A stretch of 45,527 bases of DNA from a virus, in the IMG/VR virus record IMGVR_UViG_3300036761_001572, positions 1 to 45,527 of that record. One strand, 5' to 3'. The notes beneath the pieces are model-generated. The model ran no database searches and was not told the origin of the DNA. It saw only the letters and a program-made list of their open reading frames with translations. Positions 1 to 7,471 of this stretch are shown piece by piece (position 1 is the first letter of the stretch; every line of letters begins with the position of its first letter). The position numbers and the translations under genes were made by a program.

Positions 1-144
1 CCCGCTCTCGCCTCCAAATAATCCCACAATCTACCGGCTAACCGGCCATTCTCTTAATTACAGATCAAGATAGATGTACAGTTCTTTAATCTTCTCTTCT
101 CTTTTACTCTGCAGGGGGGATATAAGTGGGGAGAGTATGAGAGG
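1..144. repeat. Terminal direct repeat, left copy
   Basis: This stretch is repeated at 45384-45527 with a constant offset of 45,383 and one substitution at base 127 (T here, G in the other copy). It shows that the sequence closes on itself, so the genome is circular or terminally redundant. It may be assembly overlap or a physical terminal repeat; the sequence alone cannot separate these. Confidence 0.95.
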
Positions 145-168
145 GGGGACAAAGGGGGGATTGCAAGC

Positions 169-186
169 TGGGTAAATGTTTACCCA
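169..186. promoter_or_regulatory. 18-bp dyad, candidate operator
   Basis: TGGGTAAA and TTTACCCA are perfect inverted arms around a two-base TG centre. The 18-bp size and perfect symmetry fit a dimeric repressor site. The XRE-type protein at 806-1000 is a candidate binder by proximity only. Confidence 0.45.
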
Positions 187-248
187 ATTCATAAGGCGGG
201 GATGATTACAGCGGCTACGATCGCCAGCGTACAATCCTCAATCGCCTA

Positions 249-264
249 CAGGATGAACATCCTG
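249..264. promoter_or_regulatory. 16-bp dyad, candidate operator
   Basis: CAGGATG and CATCCTG are perfect 7-base inverted arms around AA. The two-base centre is too small for a stable RNA loop, so protein binding to DNA is more likely. Its sequence differs from the 169-186 dyad. Confidence 0.35.
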
Positions 265-301
265 GGCCAGGCGCTACTACCTGCCCAAAGTGCTATCATC
301 C

Positions 302-324
302 TGCATAATCAAGGTGCATAATCA
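302..324. repeat. Tandem 10-base direct repeat
   Basis: TGCATAATCA occurs at 302-311 and 315-324, a 13-bp period. Short closely spaced direct repeats in a gene-free region fit binding sites for a regulator, but two copies are weak evidence. Confidence 0.35.
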
Positions 325-475
325 GGTCGATCTTCGCAAGTGCATGCAAGCGCATAGCTTGCGGGGATATCGTAGTTGACACAATACTCATTATGCGACA
401 CGGGGAGGGGGCGCCTACTTTTCAAAGGGGAGGGGGAGGGGGACACCCCATATGGGACGCTTGCCCCTGGGGTAG

Positions 476-490
476 CAGTGCGTAGCACTG
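476..490. promoter_or_regulatory. 15-bp dyad upstream of the promoter
   Basis: CAGTGC and GCACTG are perfect inverted arms around GTA. The dyad lies about 60 bp upstream of the -35 box at 551, where an activator or repressor could bind. It could also form a small RNA hairpin if transcribed. Confidence 0.35.
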
Positions 491-550
491 TCATCCGCGA
501 CCATACGCGTGATAAATTTGGCAAAGTTGGCATTTATATAATAAATTATC

Positions 551-579
551 TTGACAAGGAAGAAAAGGGGAGGTAACAT
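551..579 (+). promoter_or_regulatory. Sigma-70-like promoter for the rightward genes
   Basis: A consensus -35 box TTGACA at 551-556 is followed after 17 bases by TAACAT at 574-579, a fair -10 box. Transcription would begin near 586, right at the AGGAG ribosome site of the gene at 600. That gives an unusually short leader, so a second promoter further upstream (AT-rich stretch around 531-550) is possible. Confidence 0.45.
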
Positions 580-599
580 AATTATAGGAGAAAAGGCAC

Positions 600-809
600 A
601 TGGCGGAAGCAGATTTTTTTATTATGAAGAAGGGGAATGAGTTAAGGTCGTGTCCATTTTGCGGGAACAAGAGGCCGGAGATGGTTGGTCCGGATTACAT
701 GACAGGTGCTTATGGATTTTGTGCAAGGTGTGGGACGTCCGGTCCTTGGAATCATGGCCAGGGGGTAAAGAGGGCGACGCGATTATGGAACACAAGGGAG
801 GGGGGATGA
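600..809 (+). CDS. Lar-like small zinc protein
   Basis: This 69-residue protein has CPFCG at residues 18-22 and CARC at 41-44, then an RLWNTRE ending. That order matches the Lar (restriction alleviation) family of small zinc-finger phage and prophage proteins, in which classical Lar modulates type I restriction. Most relatives found this way have no tested role, so the link to restriction is an inference. The ATG at 600 has AGGAG nine bases upstream; ATG at 624 is an alternative. Its stop overlaps the next start as ATGA. A second Lar-like gene lies at 36199-36441. Confidence 0.7.
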   Translation: MAEADFFIMKKGNELRSCPFCGNKRPEMVGPDYMTGAYGFCARCGTSGPWNHGQGVKRATRLWNTREGG

Positions 810-1000
810 ACAATTTACGAAGGATAAGGCGGTTGAAGGACGTAACGCAGTGGGAGTTGGCGGGGAAGACGGGGATATTGCAGGGGAGGGTTTCGTTATT
901 GGAGCAAGGGAGGTGGGAGCCCGGGGAGGAGGTAAAGGGGAGGATAGCGGGGGCATTAGGGTGCACGGTGGAGGAGGTATTTCCGAAGGAGGGGTCATGA
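806..1000 (+). CDS. XRE-family helix-turn-helix regulator
   Basis: The 64-residue product is a single helix-turn-helix domain of the Cro/C1 (XRE) class: LRRIRRLKDVTQWELA, then a recognition-helix region with RVSLLEQGR, and an ending around CTVEEVF. The start at 806 was chosen because it overlaps the previous stop as ATGA; a longer in-frame reading would run through the upstream gene. It lacks a dimerisation or protease domain, so it resembles a Cro-sized regulator. The dyads upstream of 600 are plausible targets, which is an inference from position. Confidence 0.8.
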   Translation: MNNLRRIRRLKDVTQWELAGKTGILQGRVSLLEQGRWEPGEEVKGRIAGALGCTVEEVFPKEGS

Positions 1001-1260
1001 AGATAACGAAAGAAGAGCGGGATGGGTGGGCGAAGCGGGCGAGGGTAGGGATGACAAGGTCGGTTGCGATACGGAGGTATTGTTTGGAGTGTGCCGGTGG
1101 GAATACGGTGGAGAGGTTGATATGTCATCTTGAGGATTGCCCGTTATGGAATTTTAGGACGGGGCGGTCGATAAAGTTTAATGAAGAACGGTTAAAGGAT
1201 TATCTGGAAAAGAACCCGGCGACGGCGAAAGAACGAAAATGGGTGATGGATGGGCTGTAG
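997..1260 (+). CDS. Small cysteine-rich phage protein
   Basis: This 87-residue protein has a cluster of cysteines in CLECAGG, then ICHLEDCPLW, followed by a basic FRTGRS segment. The pattern suits binding of one zinc ion. I have seen this kind of small protein next to phage regulators but know of no function. The ATG at 997 overlaps the XRE gene stop by four bases; a longer in-frame reading would overlap that gene entirely. Confidence 0.65.
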   Translation: MKITKEERDGWAKRARVGMTRSVAIRRYCLECAGGNTVERLICHLEDCPLWNFRTGRSIKFNEERLKDYLEKNPATAKERKWVMDGL

Positions 1261-1372
1261 AAGGGCTGTTTTTGCCGGATTTTGATATAGGGTTCTCGTT
1301 AGTTTCGAGGAAAGTCACCCGGGTTGGTACAAAGGGGCGGGCAAGGAACATTTTCCCCAAGGAGGATTAATC

Positions 1373-1591
1373 ATGGAAATTAAAGAGAAGAAGTCGATGG
1401 AAGCGAAGAGGGACCTGATGTCGTTATTGAGGGCGGCATGGGGGATTTTGGAGGGGGTTGACGACCACGAGGACAGTCCGGTGGCGGTCATTGAGCATTG
1501 GAGGGTGGACGAGCTCAAGGAAGAACTGGCAAAGTGGGAGGGTTGGTATTCACCGTTGGATAAGGAGAAGGCTGATGGGAAAGAAGGGTGA
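1373..1591 (+). CDS. Small hypothetical protein
   Basis: I do not recognise this 72-residue protein. It is charged and probably helical, with a WGILEGVDD stretch in the middle. The ATG has a strong AAGGAGG ribosome site about eight bases upstream. The 112-bp gap before it holds no recognisable feature. Its end overlaps the next start by 17 bases. Confidence 0.6.
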   Translation: MEIKEKKSMEAKRDLMSLLRAAWGILEGVDDHEDSPVAVIEHWRVDELKEELAKWEGWYSPLDKEKADGKEG

Positions 1592-1850
1592 GCGGCAGGA
1601 GGCGGGTTGTGAGGACGGGTATAAGGACTTGATGGCGGCGGTGGTCACGCAGCAGGTTGAGGACGCCAAGGACGTGAGGAGTCCATTGAGGTGTATGGGA
1701 GCGCGACACTACGTGTTCAGCAACGATTCGGAGAGTGAGAATTACATCTTCGGGTTTAAGTCCGTACTGAATTATTTGGGGATTGATCCGGAACGTGCGC
1801 GGACTGCAATCCGGAAGAAACTCTTGCCGATTCCGAAACAGATAACTTGA
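1575..1850 (+). CDS. Small hypothetical protein
   Basis: I do not recognise this 91-residue protein. It has a conserved-looking middle (ARHYVFSNDSESENYIFGF) followed by a helical segment with LNYLGIDPERARTAIRKKL, which could bind DNA. The ATG at 1575 is chosen because earlier in-frame codons lie deep in the preceding gene. The position in an unbroken run of small genes before the terminase supports it. Confidence 0.55.
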   Translation: MGKKGERQEAGCEDGYKDLMAAVVTQQVEDAKDVRSPLRCMGARHYVFSNDSESENYIFGFKSVLNYLGIDPERARTAIRKKLLPIPKQIT

Positions 1851-1944
1851 CTTTCTGAAAATCGGGTATATCTTTGGGGGTATGGGAATAAGAATACGGT
1901 CTGTATTTTTACGTCTTGGTTTGTATCGCAAGTGTCCCTCATTG

Positions 1945-2082
1945 ATGGTCTGTCCGTACTGTCATAAATTTTTCGGGGTGTATTCCGAGTTGAGGAAACC
2001 AACGGTTAACATTGAAGGGACGACCACGGAAAGCGCTACTTCAGCGGACTGGACGAGGAACGGGCGATTTTATGTCGGCTAG
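1945..2082 (+). CDS. Doubtful small ORF with one CxxC pair
   Basis: A 45-residue reading starts MVCPYCHKFF; a longer one begins at 1882. Neither start has a good ribosome site. The stop at 2080-2082 touches the AGGAG site of the next gene, which fits an operon position. With a single CxxC and a low-complexity end it may not be a gene. Confidence 0.3.
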   Translation: MVCPYCHKFFGVYSELRKPTVNIEGTTTESATSADWTRNGRFYVG

Positions 2083-2090
2083 GAGAAAAT

Positions 2091-2360
2091 ATGGAAACGA
2101 CAATCAGTTTGATTAAAATTCAGGAGATTCTCCTGAAGATCGGGGAGAATGAAATTAAACTCACTCTTCAGGAGGTCAGGGAACTCCAAGCACTTCTGAA
2201 CAAAACGTTCGACGCGCTCGGCAACGAGAAGGTCGTCTTTACTGTATTATATACCCCTGTTCCAAACTATTACCCGAGCTATTATTATCCGAGCTACGCG
2301 TATTGGCCGAACCCATGCACGCTTGACTCGGCGACCGGGAACAGGACGGAGAAACCATGA
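2091..2360 (+). CDS. Small hypothetical protein with Tyr/Pro-rich tail
   Basis: This 89-residue protein has a helical first half (IKIQEILLKIGENEIKLTLQ and following) and a second half rich in tyrosine and proline, around YYPSYYYPSYAYWP. I do not recognise it. The ATG has AGGAG directly upstream, and the stop overlaps the next start as ATGA, so the two genes are probably translated together. Confidence 0.65.
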   Translation: METTISLIKIQEILLKIGENEIKLTLQEVRELQALLNKTFDALGNEKVVFTVLYTPVPNYYPSYYYPSYAYWPNPCTLDSATGNRTEKP

Positions 2361-2518
2361 GTCCTTATCGTAGAGTAGGCAAGTGTGTTCATCATGAGAA
2401 TCCCGATGGGTCTGTCGGGGCGAAAAAGGGATGTTCCACGTCGGTAGAGGGCGCGAAGGCATATCTGAGGGCGCTTTACTCGCATACGACAGACATCCCC
2501 AAGAAGAAAAAGAAATAG
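2357..2518 (+). CDS. Small basic protein before the terminase
   Basis: A 53-residue protein starting MSPYRRVGKCVHHENPDGS and ending in a KKKKK tail. It sits between the 2091 gene (ATGA overlap) and the small terminase start at 2520. The basic tail and the Cys/His motif suggest nucleic acid binding, but I know of no function. Its tight fit between two genes supports it despite its size. Confidence 0.6.
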   Translation: MSPYRRVGKCVHHENPDGSVGAKKGCSTSVEGAKAYLRALYSHTTDIPKKKKK

Positions 2519-2519
2519 G

Positions 2520-3065
2520 GTGCCTGAAGACGACGTTATCGTAGCCGAGTTGGTCGAAAAGACCGACGAAGAGCCCGTCAATAAGAAAAAATACAAGAAT
2601 CTTTCCCGCCTTGAACGCAAGTCCATTTCGGCACTTGAATATCGGACGATCAACAACTACGTCGAGGGCATAAAAGGGGGCGAAAAGACATCTCTTCGTC
2701 AGGCCGCCATCAAGGCCGGGTACAAAAAGAGTTATGCCGGTCAGGCCGGGAGGAGAATTCAGGAATTACTCACCCAGAATCAGTCTGTCCGGATCATGAT
2801 GGAGAAAAAAGGCATCGGGTTGGAGACCATCGTTAATGATTTGCAGGAAATTCGAGGGGCAACGTGCCCGCCGACCAAGTATGACCCGAATGGGGAGCAC
2901 CCGGACAATATGGTTCGGCAAAGAAATGTCGAGTTTCGCGCTCAGATCATGGATGCCCTTCCTCCAAAAAGAATCGAAGTCGAAAGCCGGTCAATAAATA
3001 TCAATATTACAAGCGAAGACATCAAAAGAGTATTAGAAATAAAAAAAGACGCAATATTCAAGTGA
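2520..3065 (+). CDS. terS: Terminase small subunit
   Basis: The small terminase recognises phage DNA and hands it to the large subunit for packaging. This 181-residue product has a helix-turn-helix-like segment around residues 60-85 (TSLRQAAIKAGYKKSYAGQA) with the AxxAGY pattern typical of small terminases, a helical middle for oligomerisation and a basic end. It uses GTG one base after the preceding stop; no strong ribosome site is seen. Its stop overlaps the next start as GTGA. The position two genes before the large subunit supports the call. Confidence 0.75.
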   Translation: MPEDDVIVAELVEKTDEEPVNKKKYKNLSRLERKSISALEYRTINNYVEGIKGGEKTSLRQAAIKAGYKKSYAGQAGRRIQELLTQNQSVRIMMEKKGIGLETIVNDLQEIRGATCPPTKYDPNGEHPDNMVRQRNVEFRAQIMDALPPKRIEVESRSININITSEDIKRVLEIKKDAIFK

Positions 3066-3682
3066 CCATGACCAAGGAACAAAGGATTGCCTACCAGAAG
3101 GCTTATCGTGTTGCCCACCGGGAAGAACTTAAAGCCGCTGATAGGATTTATCGGACCGGGCGTAAGGAAAAGGATGCGGTTTATAAAAAAACTTGGCGAA
3201 TGGCGAATAAGGAAAAGATTTCGGCTCATATGAAAATCTATCATGCTTTACATAAAGAAGAACGACAGGCCTATAGGAATGCGCACAAGAAAGAGATTGC
3301 GGCTTATCGTGACGAAAACGGGGAAGCTATCCGCGCATATGCTAAGGCCTATCATATTAAACACAAAGAAAGAATTCACGCTAACGCCAAGGTTTATCGA
3401 GCCTCTCATCAAAAAGAAATTATCATTCGTTCTAGACAATATAAATACGGCCTATCCCAAGAATCGTTTGATTTCTTAATTGAGAAACAAAAACAAAAAT
3501 GTGCGATCTGTGGAAAAGAGGGATGGAATGGTCATGGGCCACACGTTGATCATGATCATGTCACGGGCAATGTGCGCGGAATACTTTGTAATAACTGCAA
3601 CTCGGCCCTGGGCATGGTCGGGGAAGATGCCAAGGTCGCACGTAAAATGGCTGATTACCTTGATTCGGATGGCGTTCAATGA
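3062..3682 (+). CDS. Recombination endonuclease VII-like HNH nuclease
   Basis: The C-terminal third carries CAICG (C147, C150), HVDHDH (161-166) and CNNC (C176, C179), the zinc and catalytic arrangement of the endonuclease VII branch of HNH nucleases. T4 endonuclease VII resolves branched DNA before packaging. The first 130 residues are basic helical repeats built on a Y-x3-HKEE-like unit, common ahead of this domain. It starts at GTG 3062 or ATG 3068 and ends with a four-base overlap into the large terminase gene. It could resolve branches at the packaging motor or be a homing-type nuclease lodged between the terminase genes. Confidence 0.8.
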   Translation: MTMTKEQRIAYQKAYRVAHREELKAADRIYRTGRKEKDAVYKKTWRMANKEKISAHMKIYHALHKEERQAYRNAHKKEIAAYRDENGEAIRAYAKAYHIKHKERIHANAKVYRASHQKEIIIRSRQYKYGLSQESFDFLIEKQKQKCAICGKEGWNGHGPHVDHDHVTGNVRGILCNNCNSALGMVGEDAKVARKMADYLDSDGVQ

Positions 3683-5199
3683 CTCAAATAATTACTCAAA
3701 ACGACTTAAAGGATCCTCTTTGGTGGAGATCAGAATGTAAAGATTTATTCTTTACTTGCAGAGCCGTTTTAAGTACGGCTTGGCCTGACAAAATGAAGGA
3801 CTTCGGCTCTCTTCAGCTTCAGATGTGCAATTTTCTTGAGCCTTCGCACAACCCGTCTAAGAAAAAGCTCCTCTCGGTTTATCGTGAGTCTTTAAAGACG
3901 ACGGTTCTCCTTGGATTTGTCACCTGGCTCTTTGCCTGGTATCACGTCAAGAAAGAACCGACGATCATCAACTACAACACGGCAACCGTGACGAACGCCA
4001 CGAGTTTCATGGATGATTTTCGTCACACTCTTCTCAATTGTCCCCTGCTCCAAGCTGCGTTTGATCTTCCGTCAAGGAAAGAGGATTATGATTCCTGGAC
4101 GAAATCCCTCGTCAAGCTGGGGCACGTCCGGTTCACGGTTTCTTCGTTCGATGAGCAGCAGGCATCGCGTCATGCGCGTATCATCATCAACGACGACCTG
4201 GTAAATGAGATGAATTATTTCACGGAACATTCCCGTGAAGATACAAAACGCAAGTGGCGTTACCAGAAGTCGGTTTCTTCGCAAATCAAGGCCACCGACC
4301 TTTCCATGGAAATAGACGTCGGGACACCGTACCACTACGATGACTTGATGTGGCACTTGATGAAGAAAAACAAGACCTATGACAAATTCATCGTGGCCTG
4401 CGTCAAGGGTTGGCCGGACGTCACCGTGTCGGATGTTATCGGCAGAACGAAGCCGCTTTCCAATCCTGAAATCATGACTTATGAAAAGCTCATTGAGAAA
4501 TACGAAGAGCAACAAAACAGTATTTTTTCGAGTCAGTACTGTTTGCGGCCGTTAGCCGAAGCGGACGCACTTTGTCAGGAACGATGGATTCATTACTGGA
4601 ATAATCTTCCCCCGACGGCATGGAGAACGATGGTCATAGACCCAGGCGGATCCGTGCCGGGGGTTTCCGACCCAACGGGAATCACGATCTGCGATTGTGA
4701 TCCCCAGGGAAACCTTTACGTTGCCTATGCCGAAGAGATTTGGCTTACAACCAAGCAAATTGTCAAGACGGTCAAGGACCTGATGGACCAATACAAGCCG
4801 GACGACACGCGGGTTGAAAAAGAAAAATACGCGATAACGATAGCTGATATTTTTGAAGATGATTTCAGGAGATACAATATTTCATTCGTTGAACATAAGC
4901 ATCGAGACAAGGATTCCCGAATTTGGAGGCTTAGACAATGGTTCGAGAAAGGCCGGATATTCATTCATGATACCCAGAAAACGCTCTTCGATCAACTTGT
5001 CCAGTATCCTCAGACGACACGCGATGATATACTCGATTCACTTTCTTACCACCTGGATATCCTTCGTGTCCCGAAGGAGACCGCAGCGCCGAGGTTCGAG
5101 CCGAAGATAGAGGTCGGATTTGCTCAGGAATTTGATGACTACATGCAAGGCATACAAAATAAACGACAGGGAGGGCTGGACTATGACGCTTCTTACTAA
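3679..5199 (+). CDS. terL: Terminase large subunit
   Basis: This 506-residue protein is the ATP-driven packaging motor and nuclease. The P-loop is atypical: RESLKTT at residues 69-75 has no GxGK core but keeps K73, T74 and T75. Walker B is IIINDD with D172 and D173. The nuclease half has MVIDPGG (D321), IADIFED (D390) and RDDILDSL (D449, D450), fitting an RNase H-like site with three acidic positions. Length is normal for the family. It overlaps the endonuclease VII gene by four bases and the next gene by 17. Confidence 0.88.
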   Translation: MTQIITQNDLKDPLWWRSECKDLFFTCRAVLSTAWPDKMKDFGSLQLQMCNFLEPSHNPSKKKLLSVYRESLKTTVLLGFVTWLFAWYHVKKEPTIINYNTATVTNATSFMDDFRHTLLNCPLLQAAFDLPSRKEDYDSWTKSLVKLGHVRFTVSSFDEQQASRHARIIINDDLVNEMNYFTEHSREDTKRKWRYQKSVSSQIKATDLSMEIDVGTPYHYDDLMWHLMKKNKTYDKFIVACVKGWPDVTVSDVIGRTKPLSNPEIMTYEKLIEKYEEQQNSIFSSQYCLRPLAEADALCQERWIHYWNNLPPTAWRTMVIDPGGSVPGVSDPTGITICDCDPQGNLYVAYAEEIWLTTKQIVKTVKDLMDQYKPDDTRVEKEKYAITIADIFEDDFRRYNISFVEHKHRDKDSRIWRLRQWFEKGRIFIHDTQKTLFDQLVQYPQTTRDDILDSLSYHLDILRVPKETAAPRFEPKIEVGFAQEFDDYMQGIQNKRQGGLDYDASY

Positions 5200-5464
5200 C
5201 ATGAAATTGTTTTTTGTTCGACGTGTTTATTGGAAAAACACAAAACGAAACATCTTCCTGAAGGCTGAGGCGTTCTTCGATAATCAGGGAAAGATATCCG
5301 AACAAACAAAAAAAGCTGTAGATGAATTGGCGAAATGCGCCTCCCTTCTTGCGACCTATCTCATGGAGGCTACGAGGGAATCCGAAGCCTCGAGGAAAGT
5401 CATTGAAGCGAAAGCGAAGCAGGAAGAGGACACTAAGCCGTCCAAGTATGACGAGAAATACTGA
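5183..5464 (+). CDS. Small hypothetical protein between terminase and portal
   Basis: I do not recognise this 93-residue protein. It begins with a basic, aromatic segment (MKLFFVRRVYWKN) and continues as charged helices likely to form a coiled coil. The ATG at 5183 follows GGGAGGG and overlaps the large terminase end. A role in head assembly is suggested only by position. Confidence 0.6.
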   Translation: MTLLTNMKLFFVRRVYWKNTKRNIFLKAEAFFDNQGKISEQTKKAVDELAKCASLLATYLMEATRESEASRKVIEAKAKQEEDTKPSKYDEKY

Positions 5465-5481
5465 GGTATAGGGAATCTGCC

Positions 5482-7458
5482 ATGGCCGAAGATAAAAAGA
5501 CCAACTACCTTCCGGATGAAGAGAAGGAAAAGTTTCTTGAATTTCTTAATGACCAGGTTACAAAACATCCTGTCGTTAAGAACCATCATCCACACTGGAA
5601 AGAACTGATAGAGTGGGCCGATAACGGCAATCAGTATTGTGAATTTGAGGGTGGGACGATGATTGATGTTCGTCCGCTTCTCAGGAAAAGAAAACGCCAC
5701 ATCGTCATTAATCTGATGAAGCCGCTTATTGAGGCCATCGACGGAAAACTCAATATGATGCAATCGCTCATCGGAACTCCAAATTCTTCCGAGATGGGAG
5801 ATATCGAAGGAGCGCAGGTCGCCACCAAGGTTCTTTCTCACAACGATTATATTAATTCCGTGGATAATCTTTTTGAGGATTTTAAGTATGACCTTACCAG
5901 AACCGGATTGGCTTGGTTCAAGTGGATATGGGATACCGGCGGATCGGGACTCATAAAACATGAAACAAAGGACGGAAAGATTGAGTCCGTCGAACAGGAG
6001 GGAGAGGTTATCGGGTATGTTCCGTCGGTATTCAATATCCGCCAAGACCCGACCGCCAAGGATCGGGAGCACATGCGTTGGCTTATCGAAATCGATGAGG
6101 TTACGAAGGATGATATTTTAAAGAATTTCCCGAAGGTGACGAAAGAAGATCTCGACAAGTCCGGCCAAAGTTTTTCATCGGGATCGAAACGCGAAGGAAT
6201 GAACGAAAGCGAGAAAGACAAAAGTCCCGACGAAACGACTTATCTTGTTAAGTATTACTGGGAGAAAAAAACCGATAAATATCCTAGTGGTCGATATATC
6301 ATAGCCATCGGGAATATCGTTCTCTACAAGGGGCCGAATCCCGCACTCGGAGAAATTCCTTACTTCTGTGCATATTTCAAGCGACTGGGAAACTCTTTTT
6401 ATGGGACAGGACCGCTTCATCATGTTCAGGAAATTCAGCGGGCCTATAACCGCACGAAATCGATGACCATGGAACATATCGAGGGATGGAGGGCCAAGAT
6501 GGCCGTTCCTCCCGGCGCTCTTCCGAAAGAAGGTTCTTTTACGTCCGACTCTTTTGAGTTTGTCGAGGTTGATACGAATCGTGGGCCTGTTCAGCCGTTG
6601 ACCATGCCGGAACTCTCTCCGCAAGTCAATGCTTTTTCAGACTTCTTGGCCGGAGCGTTTAATACTGTTTCGAATGTTCACGAAGTCAGCTACTCGCAAC
6701 TTCCGCAGTATTCGTCACGCGCTCCCGCGTCTCTTTACTCCATGATGCTTGAACAGGAAAATCTGAAAATTGATCCGCTCGTCAAGCGTCTAAATAAAAT
6801 GCTTATCGTCATGGGGAAGTTTCGACTTCGACTTATCGACAAGTATTATACCCAACCGAGACTTATCAAGGTCGTGGGAAAGGGCAGGGAAGCATCCATC
6901 AAGTATTTCAAGGGGTCCGACCTTAACGGCAATTATGACGTGAAACTATCCATCGGCATTTCGCTTCACCAGAGCGCAGTCGTCCAACAACGACTTCTTC
7001 TCGAACTTAAAGACACCGGGGTTATTCAGGACAATAACAAGATTCTTAAACTCCTCAATCTTGGATCTGTCGAGGAAGAACTTCGTGGAGACATTGCCGA
7101 TGAAACGAGGGCCATCGGAGAAAACCAGGCTTTCGCCGACGACACCTATTCAAAGCCGAAGGAGAAGGGTGGGGTGTTTGTTTATAAACACGACAACCAT
7201 GAGGTTCACATGGACTATCATACGAACTTCATTAAAACCGACGAGGCGCAATCATGGCCGGTGGAAAGATGGGCTGCGCTTGACGCCCACATCGAGGAAC
7301 ATTACGTTTATATCCAAATGTTGATGCAAACCATGGCGGGGGCTCCCGGAGCCGCACCCCTTCCCAGCGGAGGGTCCGCCCCATCGGCGGAAACTATGGC
7401 TGAGGGTGCCCCAACCACTCCCGAAGTCGCCGCAGAGCGATCAATGATAACCGTCTAA
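5482..7458 (+). CDS. Portal protein
   Basis: The portal is the dodecameric ring through which DNA enters and leaves the head. At 658 residues this fits the large portals of short-tailed phages. It has the usual early helical region (WKELIEWADNGNQY), a central mixed region including GTGPLHHVQEIQRAYNRTKS, and a Pro/Ala-rich, disordered C-terminus. Position directly before scaffold and capsid genes is the standard order. The assignment rests on size, composition and order rather than a catalytic motif. Confidence 0.85.
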   Translation: MAEDKKTNYLPDEEKEKFLEFLNDQVTKHPVVKNHHPHWKELIEWADNGNQYCEFEGGTMIDVRPLLRKRKRHIVINLMKPLIEAIDGKLNMMQSLIGTPNSSEMGDIEGAQVATKVLSHNDYINSVDNLFEDFKYDLTRTGLAWFKWIWDTGGSGLIKHETKDGKIESVEQEGEVIGYVPSVFNIRQDPTAKDREHMRWLIEIDEVTKDDILKNFPKVTKEDLDKSGQSFSSGSKREGMNESEKDKSPDETTYLVKYYWEKKTDKYPSGRYIIAIGNIVLYKGPNPALGEIPYFCAYFKRLGNSFYGTGPLHHVQEIQRAYNRTKSMTMEHIEGWRAKMAVPPGALPKEGSFTSDSFEFVEVDTNRGPVQPLTMPELSPQVNAFSDFLAGAFNTVSNVHEVSYSQLPQYSSRAPASLYSMMLEQENLKIDPLVKRLNKMLIVMGKFRLRLIDKYYTQPRLIKVVGKGREASIKYFKGSDLNGNYDVKLSIGISLHQSAVVQQRLLLELKDTGVIQDNNKILKLLNLGSVEEELRGDIADETRAIGENQAFADDTYSKPKEKGGVFVYKHDNHEVHMDYHTNFIKTDEAQSWPVERWAALDAHIEEHYVYIQMLMQTMAGAPGAAPLPSGGSAPSAETMAEGAPTTPEVAAERSMITV

Positions 7459-7471
7459 AAGGAGACACGTT

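Larger units (their letters stand above)
145..599. other. Gene-free control region upstream of the rightward genes
   Basis: No convincing gene is seen here. With 45350-45383 and 1-144 it forms a gene-free region of about 630 bp in the circular genome. It holds dyads at 169-186, 249-264 and 476-490, a 10-base direct repeat at 302-324, G-rich tracts at 141-160 and 402-442, and a promoter at 551-579. It could hold operators, a packaging start or a second origin; the sequence does not say which. Confidence 0.6.

Noticed and set aside
376-404. A promoter from TTGACA at 376
   Set aside because: No -10 box at 16-18 bases.
376-576. A 66-residue rightward ORF in the gene-free region
   Set aside because: It would start at TTG without a ribosome site, its protein is low in normal composition, and it runs through G-rich tracts and a dyad.
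622-1128. A 168-residue leftward ORF
   Set aside because: It lies antisense to three coupled rightward genes with clear motifs; its Pro/Ser/His-rich product is typical of a shadow frame.
1458-1574. An N-terminal extension of the gene at 1575
   Set aside because: It overlaps most of the preceding gene and reads as an Arg/Trp-rich shadow.
1847-1872. A promoter from TTGACT at 1847 and TATATC
   Set aside because: The spacing is only about 14 bases.
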